Origin: Sphingomonas sp. Leaf34
GTDB lineage: Bacteria > Pseudomonadota > Alphaproteobacteria > Sphingomonadales > Sphingomonadaceae
Length of the DNA stretch: 64,000 bases
Direction: 5' to 3'
Assembly (NCBI RefSeq): GCF_001421805.1
Contig: NZ_LMLC01000001.1
Span: 62,001-126,000 of the forward strand
Under the pieces are notes generated by a model. It was given only the letters and a program-made list of their open reading frames with translations, ran no database searches and was not told the DNA's origin. This document shows, one piece after another, positions 18,777-26,681 of the stretch (position 1 is its first letter; each line of letters begins with the position of its first letter). The translations under genes were made by a program, and so were the position numbers.

Positions 18777-18827
18777 GTTCGATCGAACGAACGAGCCTAA
18801 TGAACAAAGTGTCATGATAAGTGACAC
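18777..18827 (-). promoter_or_regulatory. candidate TetR operators upstream of the efflux operon
   Basis: Two palindromes sit directly before the tetR start: a perfect 12-mer GTTCGATCGAAC (18777-18788) and GTGTCA-N7-TGACAC (18809-18827). Either has the form of a TetR-family operator. The second lies about 45 bases upstream of the start codon, where it could block the promoter. No experimental support. Confidence 0.5.
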
Positions 18828-18856
18828 GTGTCTGGGCCGTCGCGACACAGTTATCC

Positions 18857-18937
18857 GTCATTAGGATATAAGTCAGGACCCAGAGTGATCGCGGGCATTC
18901 CTGCATGGCTCTGGGTCCTGACTGTCGTCAGGATGAC
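18857..18937. repeat. REPIN-like paired hairpin, family 2, degenerate left arm
   Basis: The right arm CTGACTGTCGTCAGGATGAC and the shared AGTCAGGACCCAGAG match the copies at 26512 and 52336. The left arm has diverged (GTCATTAGGATATAAGTCAGG). It lies between tetR and tRNA-Val. Confidence 0.7.
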
Positions 18938-18993
18938 GAGGTATTTGGCATAATGTGCCTATGATCATCAGGATGCCCGATGGATGCCAGATA

Positions 18994-19029
18994 CAGAAAC
19001 GCCGGCCTCTTCAGCGAAGAAACCGGCGT
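18994..19029 (-). terminator. tRNA-Val terminator
   Basis: On the reverse strand, ACGCCGG and CCGGCGT pair, with TTTCTTC/GAAGAG extending the stem, followed by TTTCT. It starts 6 bases after the tRNA CCA. Confidence 0.75.
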
Positions 19030-19034
19030 AAATC

Positions 19035-19109
19035 TGGTGGGCGCGACAGGGATTGAACCTGTGACCCCACCCGTGTGAAGGGTGTGCTCTACCGCTGAGC
19101 TACGCGCCC
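19035..19109 (-). tRNA. tRNA-Val (CAC)
   Basis: A complete 75-base cloverleaf on the reverse strand with encoded CCA. The acceptor stem is GGGCGCG/CGCGCCC. The D arm contains TAGCTCAGCGGTAGAGC. The anticodon loop TTCACAC gives anticodon CAC, and the T arm is GGTTCAATCC. It reads GUG valine codons. It sits between a family-2 repeat and a family-1 repeat. Confidence 0.97.
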
Positions 19110-19181
19110 GAAACTCGTTCGGAAGCGGGCCTTTAGGCAGACTGTATCCGCCTGTCCAGCCCTTTCGATACCGATCCCTCC

Positions 19182-19280
19182 GATCCTCCCCCGACAAAGG
19201 GAGGACATGGAGCAGAGGATATCGCTCACCGTCGCTTCCGTCTGGCGATCGCCAGCCACCTCCCCCTGCGGAGGAGGATC
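19182..19280. repeat. REPIN-like paired hairpin, family 1, degenerate copy E
   Basis: Bounded by GATCCTCCCCCG and GGAGGAGGATC. The internal arms are shortened and diverged compared with copies A-D (CGTCTGGCGATCGCCAGCC remains recognisable). It lies between tRNA-Val and hup. Confidence 0.65.
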
Positions 19281-19290
19281 ATCGAGGGAT

Positions 19291-19563
19291 TTAGTTGACC
19301 GCGTCCTTGAGGCCCTTGCCGGCCTTGAACTTCGGCTGCGTCGAAGCCTTGATCGTCATCGGCTCGCCGGTGCGCGGGTTGCGACCCGTCGATGCCTTGC
19401 GCTTGGAGATCGAGAACGTGCCGAAGCCGACCAGGCGAACCTCGTCGCCCTTCTTCAGCGACGCTTCAATCGCTTCGAAGACCGCCTCGACCGCCTTGAT
19501 CGCGTCGGCCTTGACGAGTCCCGACGTGTCCGCGACCGTCGCGATCAGCTCCTGCTTGTTCAT
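19291..19563 (-). CDS. hupB: HU family nucleoid protein
   Basis: A 90-residue HU-type histone-like protein that bends DNA and compacts the nucleoid. It starts MNKQELIATVAD and has GFGTFSISKRKA followed by the DNA-binding arm tip GRNPRTGEP, with length normal for HU. It lies 129 bases downstream of lon on the same strand, an arrangement seen in many proteobacteria. It appears to have its own promoter (perfect TTGACA) inside that gap. Confidence 0.96.
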   Translation of the reverse strand: MNKQELIATVADTSGLVKADAIKAVEAVFEAIEASLKKGDEVRLVGFGTFSISKRKASTGRNPRTGEPMTIKASTQPKFKAGKGLKDAVN

Positions 19564-19624
19564 GTGTATCCCCCGGAAAAAACTCGAATCGGCCGCAATG
19601 GACTCGCGGCCGCGTCAGCGCGCA

Positions 19625-19652
19625 ATAATGCGGCGGCTTCGCTGGGTGTCAA
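19625..19652 (-). promoter_or_regulatory. hup promoter
   Basis: On the reverse strand TTGACA (19652-19647), a 16-base spacer and CATTAT (19630-19625) form a sigma-70-type promoter with a perfect -35, about 62 bases before the hup ATG. The -35 lies in the loop of the lon-hup hairpin. Confidence 0.6.
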
Positions 19653-19665
19653 ACGAAACCGCCGC
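19630..19665 (-). terminator. lon-hup intergenic hairpin
   Basis: A 12-bp stem (GCGGCGGTTTCG / CGAAGCCGCCGC, one G-U pair) with a 12-base loop on the reverse strand, 28 bases after the lon stop. There is no T-run, so it is either a weak terminator or an mRNA-stabilising 3' structure. It overlaps the hup promoter. Confidence 0.55.
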
Positions 19666-19692
19666 GTCATAGTCTTTTAAAACTAATCCAGA

Positions 19693-22086
19693 TCAGTGGT
19701 GCATCGCACCTCCGACCGGCGCGATCGGCGCTGGCGGCAATGCTGCCAGTTCGTCCGCGTCGGTCCACTCGATCGCCTCGAGCGGCTCGGTCAGTGCCAG
19801 TCGCAGCACCTCGTCGACATGGCTTACGGGGATGATCTTCAGTCCCGCCTTGATGTTCGCCGGGATCTCCGCGAGGTCCTTCTCGTTCTCCGCCGGGATC
19901 AGCACCGTCTCGATCCCGCCGCGAAGCGCGGCCAGGAGCTTCTCCTTGAGGCCACCGATCGGCAGAACGCGGCCGCGCAGGGTGACCTCGCCGGTCATCG
20001 CCACCTCGCGCCGGATCGGCACGCCGGTCAGCGTCGAGACGATCGACGTGACCATGCCGATGCCCGCCGACGGGCCATCCTTCGGCACCGCACCCTCGGG
20101 CAGATGGATATGGATATCCTTGCGCGCGAACAGGCTCGGCTTGATCCCGTAGCTGGGCGCACGTGCTTTGACGAAGCTGAACGCGGTCTCGATCGACTCC
20201 TTCATCACGTCGCCGAGCTTGCCGGTGAGCTTGGCCTGGCCCTTGCCCGCAACCGTCACGCTCTCGATCGTCAGCAATTCGCCGCCGACCTCGGTCCAGG
20301 CGAGCCCGGTGACCGCACCGATCTGGTTCTCGGTCTCGCCGAGGCCGTGACGATATTTCTGCACGCCCGCATATTCACCGACATTCTCGGGCGTGATCGT
20401 GACGCTGGTCGTCTTGTTCTCGAGGATCTGGCGCAGCGCCTTGCGGCACAGCTTGGCGATCTCGCGCTCGAGCGTGCGGACACCGGCCTCACGCGTATAT
20501 TGCTGGATGAGCGTACGAAGCCCCTCCTGCGTCAGCGTGAACTCGCCCGGCTTCAGCCCGTGCGCCTCGATCTGCTTGGCCACCAGATGGCGCTCGGCGA
20601 TCTCGACCTTCTCGTCCTCGGTATAGCCCTCCAGACGGATGATCTCCATGCGGTCGAGCAGCGCCTGGGGCAGGTTAAGCGAGTTCGCGGTGCACACGAA
20701 CATCACGTCCGACAGGTCGATATCGACCTCGAGATAATGGTCCTGGAACTTGCCGTTCTGCTCCGGATCGAGCACCTCGAGCAGCGCCGACGCCGGATCG
20801 CCGCGGAAATCCTGGCCGAGCTTGTCGATCTCATCGAGCAGGAACAGCGGGTTCGACGTGCCGGCCTTTTTCAGGTTGGTCACGATCTTGCCCGGCAGCG
20901 AGCCGATATAGGTGCGGCGATGGCCACGGATCTCGGCTTCGTCGCGCACGCCGCCGAGCGACTGGCGGATGAACTCGCGCCCCGTCGCCTTTGCGATCGA
21001 CTTGCCGAGCGAGGTCTTGCCGACACCGGGAGGGCCGACGAGGCACAGGATCGGCCCCTTCAGCTTGTTGGTGCGTGCCTGCACCGCGAGATACTCGACG
21101 ATCCGGTCCTTGACCTTCTCGAGCGCGTAATGATCCTCGTCCAGCGTCACCTGCGCGGCGGCGATGTCCTTCTTGATCTTCGACTTCTTCCCCCATGGGA
21201 GGCCGAGCAGCACGTCCAGATAATTGCGCACGACGGTCGCCTCGGCGCTCATCGGCGCCATCGTCTTGAGCTTCTTGAGCTCGGCGGTCGCCTTGCCGCG
21301 CGCTTCCTTGCTCATCTTGAGCGTCGCGATCTTCTGCGTCAGCTCGGCGATCTCGTCGCCTTCGCCCTCGCCATCCTCGTTGCCGAGCTCGCGCTGGATC
21401 GCCTTCAACTGCTCGTTAAGGTAATATTCGCGCTGCGTCTTCTCCATCTGGCGCTTGACGCGGCTCTTGATCTTCTTCTCGACCTGCAGGACGCCCAGCT
21501 CGCCCTCCATCGCGGTCAGCGCCATTTCGAGACGCTTGGACGGGTTGGTCTCGAGCAGGATCGCCTGCTTCTCGGCGACCTTGATCTGGACGTTCGCAAT
21601 CACGGCGTCGGACAGTTTCGACGCGTCGTCGATCTCAGAAAGCTGGACCGACGTTTCCGACGAAAGCTTACGGTTGAGCTTGGCGTAATTCTCGAACTGA
21701 TCGACCACGGAGCGCATCAGCGCAATCAGCTCAGGCCCCTCCACCTCGGCATCGGCGACCGGCTCGACCGTCGCGGTCAGGAACTCGCCGCTTTCGTCCA
21801 GCGTCTCCAGCGTCGCGCGCTGCTTGCCTTCGACCAGCACGCGGACGGTGCCGTCGGGCAGCTTCAACAATTGCAGCACAGTCGCGGTGACGCCCATCGA
21901 GTACAGGTCATCGCGCGCGGGATCATCCTCGGCGGGATCGACCTGCGCGACGAGGTAGATTTCCTTGTCCGCCGCCATTGCCGCCTCGAGCGCGGCAACG
22001 GACTTATCGCGACCGACGAACAGCGGCACGATCATGTGCGGGAAGACGACGATGTCGCGAAGGGGAAGGACGGGGTACTGGGTCAT
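19693..22086 (-). CDS. lon: ATP-dependent protease La
   Basis: A 797-residue AAA+ protease that degrades misfolded and regulatory proteins in the cytoplasm. The N-terminal substrate domain begins [15 protein letters not shown]; the Walker A is [13 protein letters not shown]; the proteolytic Ser/Lys dyad is S673 in [11 protein letters not shown] with the lysine further on in [10 protein letters not shown]. Length is normal. ATG 22086 (MTQYPVLP) is preferred to an earlier start. A heat-shock-like promoter lies upstream and hup follows downstream. Confidence 0.98.
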   Translation of the reverse strand: MTQYPVLPLRDIVVFPHMIVPLFVGRDKSVAALEAAMAADKEIYLVAQVDPAEDDPARDDLYSMGVTATVLQLLKLPDGTVRVLVEGKQRATLETLDESGEFLTATVEPVADAEVEGPELIALMRSVVDQFENYAKLNRKLSSETSVQLSEIDDASKLSDAVIANVQIKVAEKQAILLETNPSKRLEMALTAMEGELGVLQVEKKIKSRVKRQMEKTQREYYLNEQLKAIQRELGNEDGEGEGDEIAELTQKIATLKMSKEARGKATAELKKLKTMAPMSAEATVVRNYLDVLLGLPWGKKSKIKKDIAAAQVTLDEDHYALEKVKDRIVEYLAVQARTNKLKGPILCLVGPPGVGKTSLGKSIAKATGREFIRQSLGGVRDEAEIRGHRRTYIGSLPGKIVTNLKKAGTSNPLFLLDEIDKLGQDFRGDPASALLEVLDPEQNGKFQDHYLEVDIDLSDVMFVCTANSLNLPQALLDRMEIIRLEGYTEDEKVEIAERHLVAKQIEAHGLKPGEFTLTQEGLRTLIQQYTREAGVRTLEREIAKLCRKALRQILENKTTSVTITPENVGEYAGVQKYRHGLGETENQIGAVTGLAWTEVGGELLTIESVTVAGKGQAKLTGKLGDVMKESIETAFSFVKARAPSYGIKPSLFARKDIHIHLPEGAVPKDGPSAGIGMVTSIVSTLTGVPIRREVAMTGEVTLRGRVLPIGGLKEKLLAALRGGIETVLIPAENEKDLAEIPANIKAGLKIIPVSHVDEVLRLALTEPLEAIEWTDADELAALPPAPIAPVGGAMHH

Positions 22087-22126
22087 GAACGCTCCGGTGG
22101 GTGCCTGCATGGGGGCATTATTGAAT

Positions 22127-22156
22127 CTTATATGGTGAGGATGAACCGTCCATCAA
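22127..22156 (-). promoter_or_regulatory. lon promoter, possibly heat-shock
   Basis: On the reverse strand TTGATG, an 18-base spacer and TATAAG lie 41 bases or more upstream of the lon ATG. The overlapping sequence CACCATAT is close to the sigma-32 -10 (CCCCATnT), with an imperfect -35 (TTGATGG) at suitable distance. Sigma-32 use is inferred from lon's known regulation in other bacteria. Confidence 0.45.
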
Positions 22157-22336
22157 TTGGTTCGCGGTGGGATCGGTATTTGTAGGGACGGACGCTGCCT
22201 CACCCGATCCGTCACCGGGGGCCTGTCTTGAGGCTGAGGGTGCCGCAACGCACGTCTTTCCCGTGGACGCCGGAACGAACGTGGCATGACGGAGGGGGGC
22301 TTGTCTCACCTCGACCGCCGCGCGAGAACACCGGCC

Positions 22337-24061
22337 ATGATGTCCCGTCTCCTTCTTGCCGCTGGCGCCACCGCGCTTCTCGCCGCCGCCCCGCTCCCCA
22401 AGAAGGGCGAACCGGCGATCACCGCGCAGACGCAGCGGTCCGGCGGCGTGCTGACTCCCGAGCAGACCGCGCTCACGCTTGACAGCGCGGACCTTGCGTT
22501 CGAGGTGCTACCCGAGACGGAAAGCCTCAACGGCGTCGCCACGTTGGTCTTCACCGCGAAGGCCCCCCTCACCCTCCTGCCGATCGACCTCGATCGCAAT
22601 CTGCCGGTCAGCGCGATCGCGATCGACGGCGTGCCGCTGGCGCCGACGGCGTGGAGCAATCCGGAGGGGCGGTTGACGATCACGCTCCCCAAGCCGGTCG
22701 CGGCCGGCGGCAACGTGACCGCAAAAATCACCTATGGCGGCACGCCGCATGTCGCGGTGAAAGCGCCGTGGGACGACGGGATGGTCTGGTCGAAGACACC
22801 CGATGGCCACACCTGGTTTGCGACCACCGCGGAAGGCTATGGCTGCGACCTGTTCTGGCCGTGCCTCGATTTCCCGACCGGCGAGCCGGCGCTGGTGACG
22901 CTCCACATCACCGTGCCCAAGGGCTTGAAGGCACCGTCGAACGGCGTGCTGCTCGGCGTCGATACGCTGACGGACGGCCGGACGACTTGGAACTGGCGTG
23001 CCAAGCATCCAAACACATACGGCATTGCGCTGAACGTCGGCCCGTATGAGGAGATCAGCGGCACGTACAAGAGCCGCTACGGCAACAGCATTCCGATGTA
23101 TTATTGGTACCTGCCGGGCGAGAAGGCGCAAGCGGAGAGGCTGTTCGCCGAATTCGCGCCGACGCTCGATTTCTTCGAAAGCATGATCGGGCCCTACCCG
23201 TTCGGCGACGAGAAGCTTGGCGTGGTCGAGACGCCGCACAAGGGCATGGAGCACCAGACGATCAACGCGTACGGCAACGACTATGCCAAGGCGCCCGAGG
23301 GGTTCGACTGGCTGTTCCAGCACGAATTCGCGCATGAATGGTTCGGCAACCAGCTGACCGCGGCGAACTGGGACGATTACTGGCTGCACGAGGGATACGG
23401 CACGTACATGCAGCCGCTCTACGGCCAATGGCGCGAGGGGCGTGCGCGTTATGCGGCGATGATGCAGACCGAGCGGACCTCGATCATGAATCTGAAGCCC
23501 ATCACGCAGCAGCGCATCACCACCGAGGAGGAGGTGTACGAACTCGACAAGGGCGGCGCGGGCCAGGACATCTATTATAAGGGCTCGTGGATGCTCCACA
23601 CGCTGCGGTCGCTGATCGGCGACAAGGCGTTCTTCGATGTCACGCGGCTGGCGGTATACGGGCGAGCGGACCCCAAGCCGGGCAATTTCACGCCGAGGTT
23701 CGGGTCTACGAAGGACTATGAGGCGCTTGTCCGCAAGGTGACGGGGAAGGAGTATGCCTGGTTCTTCGACGTCTATCTCCGCCAGGCAGCTCTGCCTGAT
23801 CTGGTCGAGACCCGGGCCGGAAACGTACTGGCGTTAACGTGGAAGGTGCCCGGCAACGGCGCATTCCCGCTGCCGGTCCAGATACAGGTCGACGGCAGGA
23901 CGCGGACGGTGCCGATGACCGGCGGGAGGGCGAGCCTGTCGGTCCCGGCGGGGGCGCATGTCGTGATCGACCCGGACGCACTGGTGCTCCGCCGCAGTCT
24001 CGCGCTCGAAGACGTGGCCGCCTGGAAAGCCGCGCAAGCCGCAAAGGCCAAGTCGCAATGA
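22337..24061 (+). CDS. M1 family metallopeptidase (aminopeptidase), exported
   Basis: A 574-residue zinc aminopeptidase. The signal peptide is about 20 residues (hydrophobic LLLAAGATALLAAAPL). The zinc site is HEFAHEW (H329, E330, H333) with the third ligand in WLHEGYGTYM. The exopeptidase motif appears as KGMEHQT in place of the classical GAMEN. The protein is shorter than PepN and lacks its large C-terminal domain, as is common in the periplasmic subgroup. The start ATGATG at 22337 is chosen for the signal peptide. Its stop overlaps a possible ATG in the next frame. Confidence 0.9.
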   Translation: MMSRLLLAAGATALLAAAPLPKKGEPAITAQTQRSGGVLTPEQTALTLDSADLAFEVLPETESLNGVATLVFTAKAPLTLLPIDLDRNLPVSAIAIDGVPLAPTAWSNPEGRLTITLPKPVAAGGNVTAKITYGGTPHVAVKAPWDDGMVWSKTPDGHTWFATTAEGYGCDLFWPCLDFPTGEPALVTLHITVPKGLKAPSNGVLLGVDTLTDGRTTWNWRAKHPNTYGIALNVGPYEEISGTYKSRYGNSIPMYYWYLPGEKAQAERLFAEFAPTLDFFESMIGPYPFGDEKLGVVETPHKGMEHQTINAYGNDYAKAPEGFDWLFQHEFAHEWFGNQLTAANWDDYWLHEGYGTYMQPLYGQWREGRARYAAMMQTERTSIMNLKPITQQRITTEEEVYELDKGGAGQDIYYKGSWMLHTLRSLIGDKAFFDVTRLAVYGRADPKPGNFTPRFGSTKDYEALVRKVTGKEYAWFFDVYLRQAALPDLVETRAGNVLALTWKVPGNGAFPLPVQIQVDGRTRTVPMTGGRASLSVPAGAHVVIDPDALVLRRSLALEDVAAWKAAQAAKAKSQ

Positions 24062-24072
24062 TCACGCCGCCG

Positions 24073-24141
24073 TTCCCCCGCGAAGGCGGGGGTCCACAAA
24101 TCACAAACGCCGCCGTGCGTAACCCTGGGCTCTCGCGGGCG
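24073..24141. repeat. REPIN-like paired hairpin, family 3 (degenerate)
   Basis: Left arm TTCCCCCGCGAAGGCGGGGG followed by TCCA; right arm CCCTGGGCTCTCGCGGGCG is diverged. It occupies most of the gap between the M1 peptidase and the next small gene. Related to copies at 30017, 33996, 34130 and 37710. Confidence 0.6.
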
Positions 24142-24174
24142 CAGGAGAACATCTGGCCAGCGCGCGCGGCAGAG

Positions 24175-24372
24175 ATGGCCGCGATCTTCATGGTCGGCGA
24201 CGGCCTGATCGGCCTGCTCCAGCCGCGCCGCCACGTCGATCTCTGGAAAGACGACGCGCTCGGCACGGAAAAGCTGGTGTCCCCCTTCATCGATCGCCCC
24301 GGTCGTCGACGCCTGTATGCAGTGGTGCAGATCGCCGCAGGCCTCGCCTTGGCGGCACGCCAGAGACCATGA
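24175..24372 (+). CDS. small hypothetical protein, possibly membrane-associated
   Basis: A 65-residue protein beginning MAAIFMVGDGLIGLLQPRRH. An N-terminal hydrophobic stretch (about 2-15), a basic/aromatic middle (RRHVDLW) and a C-terminal hydrophobic helix (LYAVVQIAAGLALAA) suggest a small two-helix membrane protein. The stop overlaps the cytochrome c start as ATGA, which supports real, coupled translation. The frame is open further upstream to 24058 but there it runs through the repeat element. I do not recognise a named family. Confidence 0.55.
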   Translation: MAAIFMVGDGLIGLLQPRRHVDLWKDDALGTEKLVSPFIDRPGRRRLYAVVQIAAGLALAARQRP

Positions 24373-24758
24373 GGGTCGCGGGCTGGTCCTTGCTGCTGGC
24401 GTTAGCGCTCGTGGGATGCGGCGCGGCGCCGGACGCGGCCTCGACCAGCCAGATCGCGCGCGGCGAGCGCGTCTTCCGCCGCTGCACCGCATGCCACACG
24501 ATCGGACGCTATGCAGGCGATACCGATGGCCCCAATCTCTACGGCGTGTTGGGCGGCCCCGTCGGCGAGCGCCGCCCGCGCTTTGCCTATACGGCCGGAC
24601 TGAAGGCGCTCGGCGGGACGTGGGACGCCGCGCGGATGGACCAATGGCTCGCCAACCCGCGCCGGATGGTCCCGGGCACGACGATGGCGTTCGCAGGGCT
24701 CGCCGACCCGAAGGACCGTGCCGACGTCATCGCCTATCTGGCGACGCAGCGCCCCTGA
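24369..24758 (+). CDS. class I c-type cytochrome, probable lipoprotein
   Basis: A 129-residue monohaem cytochrome c acting in periplasmic electron transfer. The haem site is CTACH (C39, C42, H43) and the axial methionine is M106 in the characteristic PGTTMAF. The signal sequence contains LVGC (Cys17), a plausible lipobox that would anchor it to a membrane. Conserved PNLYGVLGG after the haem site fits the cytochrome c2/c-552 type. It is coupled by ATGA overlap to the small upstream gene. Its partner oxidase is unknown. Confidence 0.9.
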   Translation: MRVAGWSLLLALALVGCGAAPDAASTSQIARGERVFRRCTACHTIGRYAGDTDGPNLYGVLGGPVGERRPRFAYTAGLKALGGTWDAARMDQWLANPRRMVPGTTMAFAGLADPKDRADVIAYLATQRP

Positions 24759-24762
24759 CGCG

Positions 24763-25887
24763 TCACGGCACCACGGTCGTGAACAGATAGGCGGCAAAGA
24801 TTACGAGATGGACGACGCCCTGCAACACCGTCGTCCGCCCGGTGCCGAGCGACAGCGTCGCGACGAACAACGACAGCGCGAGCAACGTCATGCTCTTGGC
24901 GTCGATCCCCAGCGCGATCGGCAGGTCGAGCACCAGCGACACGATCGCCACGGTCGGGATCGTCAGCCCGATCGTCGCCAGCGCCGAGCCGAGCGCGAGG
25001 TTGAGACTCGTCTGCAACCGGTTGCGCCGTGCCGACTTGTACGCGGCCAGGCTCTCGGGCGCGAGCACCAGCGCGGCGATCACTACGCCGACCACGGTCA
25101 GCGGCAAGCCGGCCCCGAGCACCGCCGCCTCGATCGTCGGCGACAATGTCTTGGCGAGCAGCACCACCGAGACGAGCGCCACGAGTAACGCGACGAACGC
25201 GACTCCCGTCGCACGACGCGACGGCGGTGCGGCATGATCGTCCTTGTCGTCGGTCAAGGGCAGGAAATAGTCGCGGTGGCGCACCGTCTGCACCAGCACG
25301 AACGTGCCGTAGAGGATCAGCGAGACGACCGCGACGAATAGCAGCTGAGACGCCGCATAGGTCGGACCCGCGGTCGACGAGGTGTAGTTCGGCAGGATAA
25401 GCGACAGCACCGCCATCGCCGCGAGCACGCCAAGCGCGGCGGTCATGCCCTTCAGCGTGAAGCGCTGCTCGTGATGCCGCACCGCGCCCGCCAGCAGGCA
25501 GAGGCCGATGATGAAATTGAGGATGATCATGATCGCCGCGAACACCGTGTCGCGCGCCAGCGTGGTCGCATCGCCCGCGTTCGACAGCATCAGCGAGACG
25601 ATCAGCGACACCTCGATCACCGTGACCGCGATCGCGAGGACGAGCGTACCGAACGGCTCGCCGACCTTGTGCGCGATCACCTCGGCATGATGCACCGCCG
25701 CCAGCACGCTGCCGATCAGCACGATCACCGCCGCCGCCGTGCCGAGCACGCCCATCTTGGCCAGCCCGATGAGGATGGCAACGAGGCCCAGCCCTGGCGC
25801 CACGAGCGTCCAGATCGGGAGCGCCAGACGGTCGGGCATGGTTTCCGCTACGTGTTCCTTCGGTCGGTCGGCCGCTTCGATCGTCAT
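24763..25887 (-). CDS. chaA: cation:proton antiporter, ChaA family
   Basis: A 374-residue inner-membrane protein of the Ca2+/cation antiporter superfamily, exchanging Na+, K+ or Ca2+ for protons. About eleven membrane segments are evident. The two alpha-repeats carry ITVIEVSLIVSLML-type and GSALATIGLTIPTVA motifs, and a cytosolic acidic loop (TDDKDDHAA, about 220-230) separates them. Length matches E. coli ChaA. It is monocistronic and convergent with the cytochrome gene only 4 bases away. Confidence 0.88.
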   Translation of the reverse strand: MTIEAADRPKEHVAETMPDRLALPIWTLVAPGLGLVAILIGLAKMGVLGTAAAVIVLIGSVLAAVHHAEVIAHKVGEPFGTLVLAIAVTVIEVSLIVSLMLSNAGDATTLARDTVFAAIMIILNFIIGLCLLAGAVRHHEQRFTLKGMTAALGVLAAMAVLSLILPNYTSSTAGPTYAASQLLFVAVVSLILYGTFVLVQTVRHRDYFLPLTDDKDDHAAPPSRRATGVAFVALLVALVSVVLLAKTLSPTIEAAVLGAGLPLTVVGVVIAALVLAPESLAAYKSARRNRLQTSLNLALGSALATIGLTIPTVAIVSLVLDLPIALGIDAKSMTLLALSLFVATLSLGTGRTTVLQGVVHLVIFAAYLFTTVVP

Positions 25888-25987
25888 GCACGCTCCTTCG
25901 TTTCACGTACCCAACGAATGCGTGACGACCAATAAGGGTCCGATTGGAGCCGATTGTGTGCGAGTCGGGTTCGGGTAGATTGGCCGG

Positions 25988-26446
25988 ATGCTGCCCCCCG
26001 ATCTTCGCCAAACGCTCGTCATGGTGGCGCAGACGATGCGCGACGCGCGCGATCCTTGGTGGGTGATTTCCAGCGCGGCGGTGGCGCTTCACGGGGTGGC
26101 GGCGATCACAGTCGCCGACGTCGATGTTCTGATGAGCGTCGAGGATGCCTTGCGTGTGCTGGCGCAACTGAGGGTCGCGCCGGCGAAGGCGGCGGCAAGC
26201 CCGGTGTTCCGGTCGGCGGTGTTCGGCCAGTGGACGGCGCCGCCGCTGGTGGTCGAGATCATGGCGGGGTTTCATGTCGCGACCGCGTCGGGATGGACAA
26301 AGGTGCTTCCGAGGACCCGCGTGCAGATCCGGGTGGAAGAGGCCATCGTCTATGTGCCGCGTCGTGACGAACTGGCCGAGATACTCAGGCTGTTCGGGCG
26401 TCCGAAGGACCTGGAGCGGGTTCGGCTTCTGACCGCGCAATCCTAG
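25988..26446 (+). CDS. nucleotidyltransferase-fold-like hypothetical protein
   Basis: A 152-residue cytoplasmic protein. Near the N-terminus, WWVISSAAVALHGVAAITVADVDVLM (quoted in part) resembles the start of minimal nucleotidyltransferase folds: a helix with small residues, then a D-x-D (ADVDV, about 47-51). The canonical glycine-serine (GS/GG) step is weak (SSAAVALHG). The C-terminal IVYVPRRDELAEILRLFGRPKDLERV fits the closing strand and helix of such proteins. No HEPN partner is adjacent. It is divergent from chaA. Function unknown; similarity is judged by eye. Confidence 0.65.
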   Translation: MLPPDLRQTLVMVAQTMRDARDPWWVISSAAVALHGVAAITVADVDVLMSVEDALRVLAQLRVAPAKAAASPVFRSAVFGQWTAPPLVVEIMAGFHVATASGWTKVLPRTRVQIRVEEAIVYVPRRDELAEILRLFGRPKDLERVRLLTAQS

Positions 26447-26511
26447 CGGCAAACCCAACCCCGCCCTCCCCGAAGCGATGGAGGTCCGGCGCTCTGCCAC
26501 ACCCCCCGTCC

Positions 26512-26591
26512 GTCATCCTGACGAAAGTCAGGGTCCAGAGCCACAAAGACCCCCGTTCGGTATCCTGGGTCCTGACTTTCGTCAGGATGAC
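26512..26591. repeat. REPIN-like paired hairpin, family 2
   Basis: Perfect outer arms GTCATCCTGACGAAAGTCAGG and CCTGACTTTCGTCAGGATGAC bracket an 80-base element containing TCCAGAGCCA and TATCCTGGG. It lies between the nucleotidyltransferase-like gene and the convergent clpX terminator. Confidence 0.85.
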
Positions 26592-26627
26592 GGAGGGCGA
26601 GTTTGCGGACGAGATCACACCCCAAAC

Positions 26628-26658
26628 GAAAAAGGGCGCCGATCGCTCGACGCCCTTC
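26628..26658 (-). terminator. clpX terminator
   Basis: On the reverse strand AAGGGCG and CGCCCTT pair across a 12-base loop, followed by TTTTCG. It begins about 24 bases after the clpX stop. Confidence 0.8.
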
Positions 26659-26681
26659 CCCAATCGCAAACCAGCCGAGCC

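Noticed and set aside
19035..19109. tRNA-Val as an integration site for a mobile element
   Set aside because: No integrase, no duplicated tRNA 3' end and no change in gene character are seen on either side.
23839..24174. Upstream extension of the small gene at 24175
   Set aside because: The extra codons overlap the M1 peptidase and run through a family-3 repeat, with protein composition unlike the rest.
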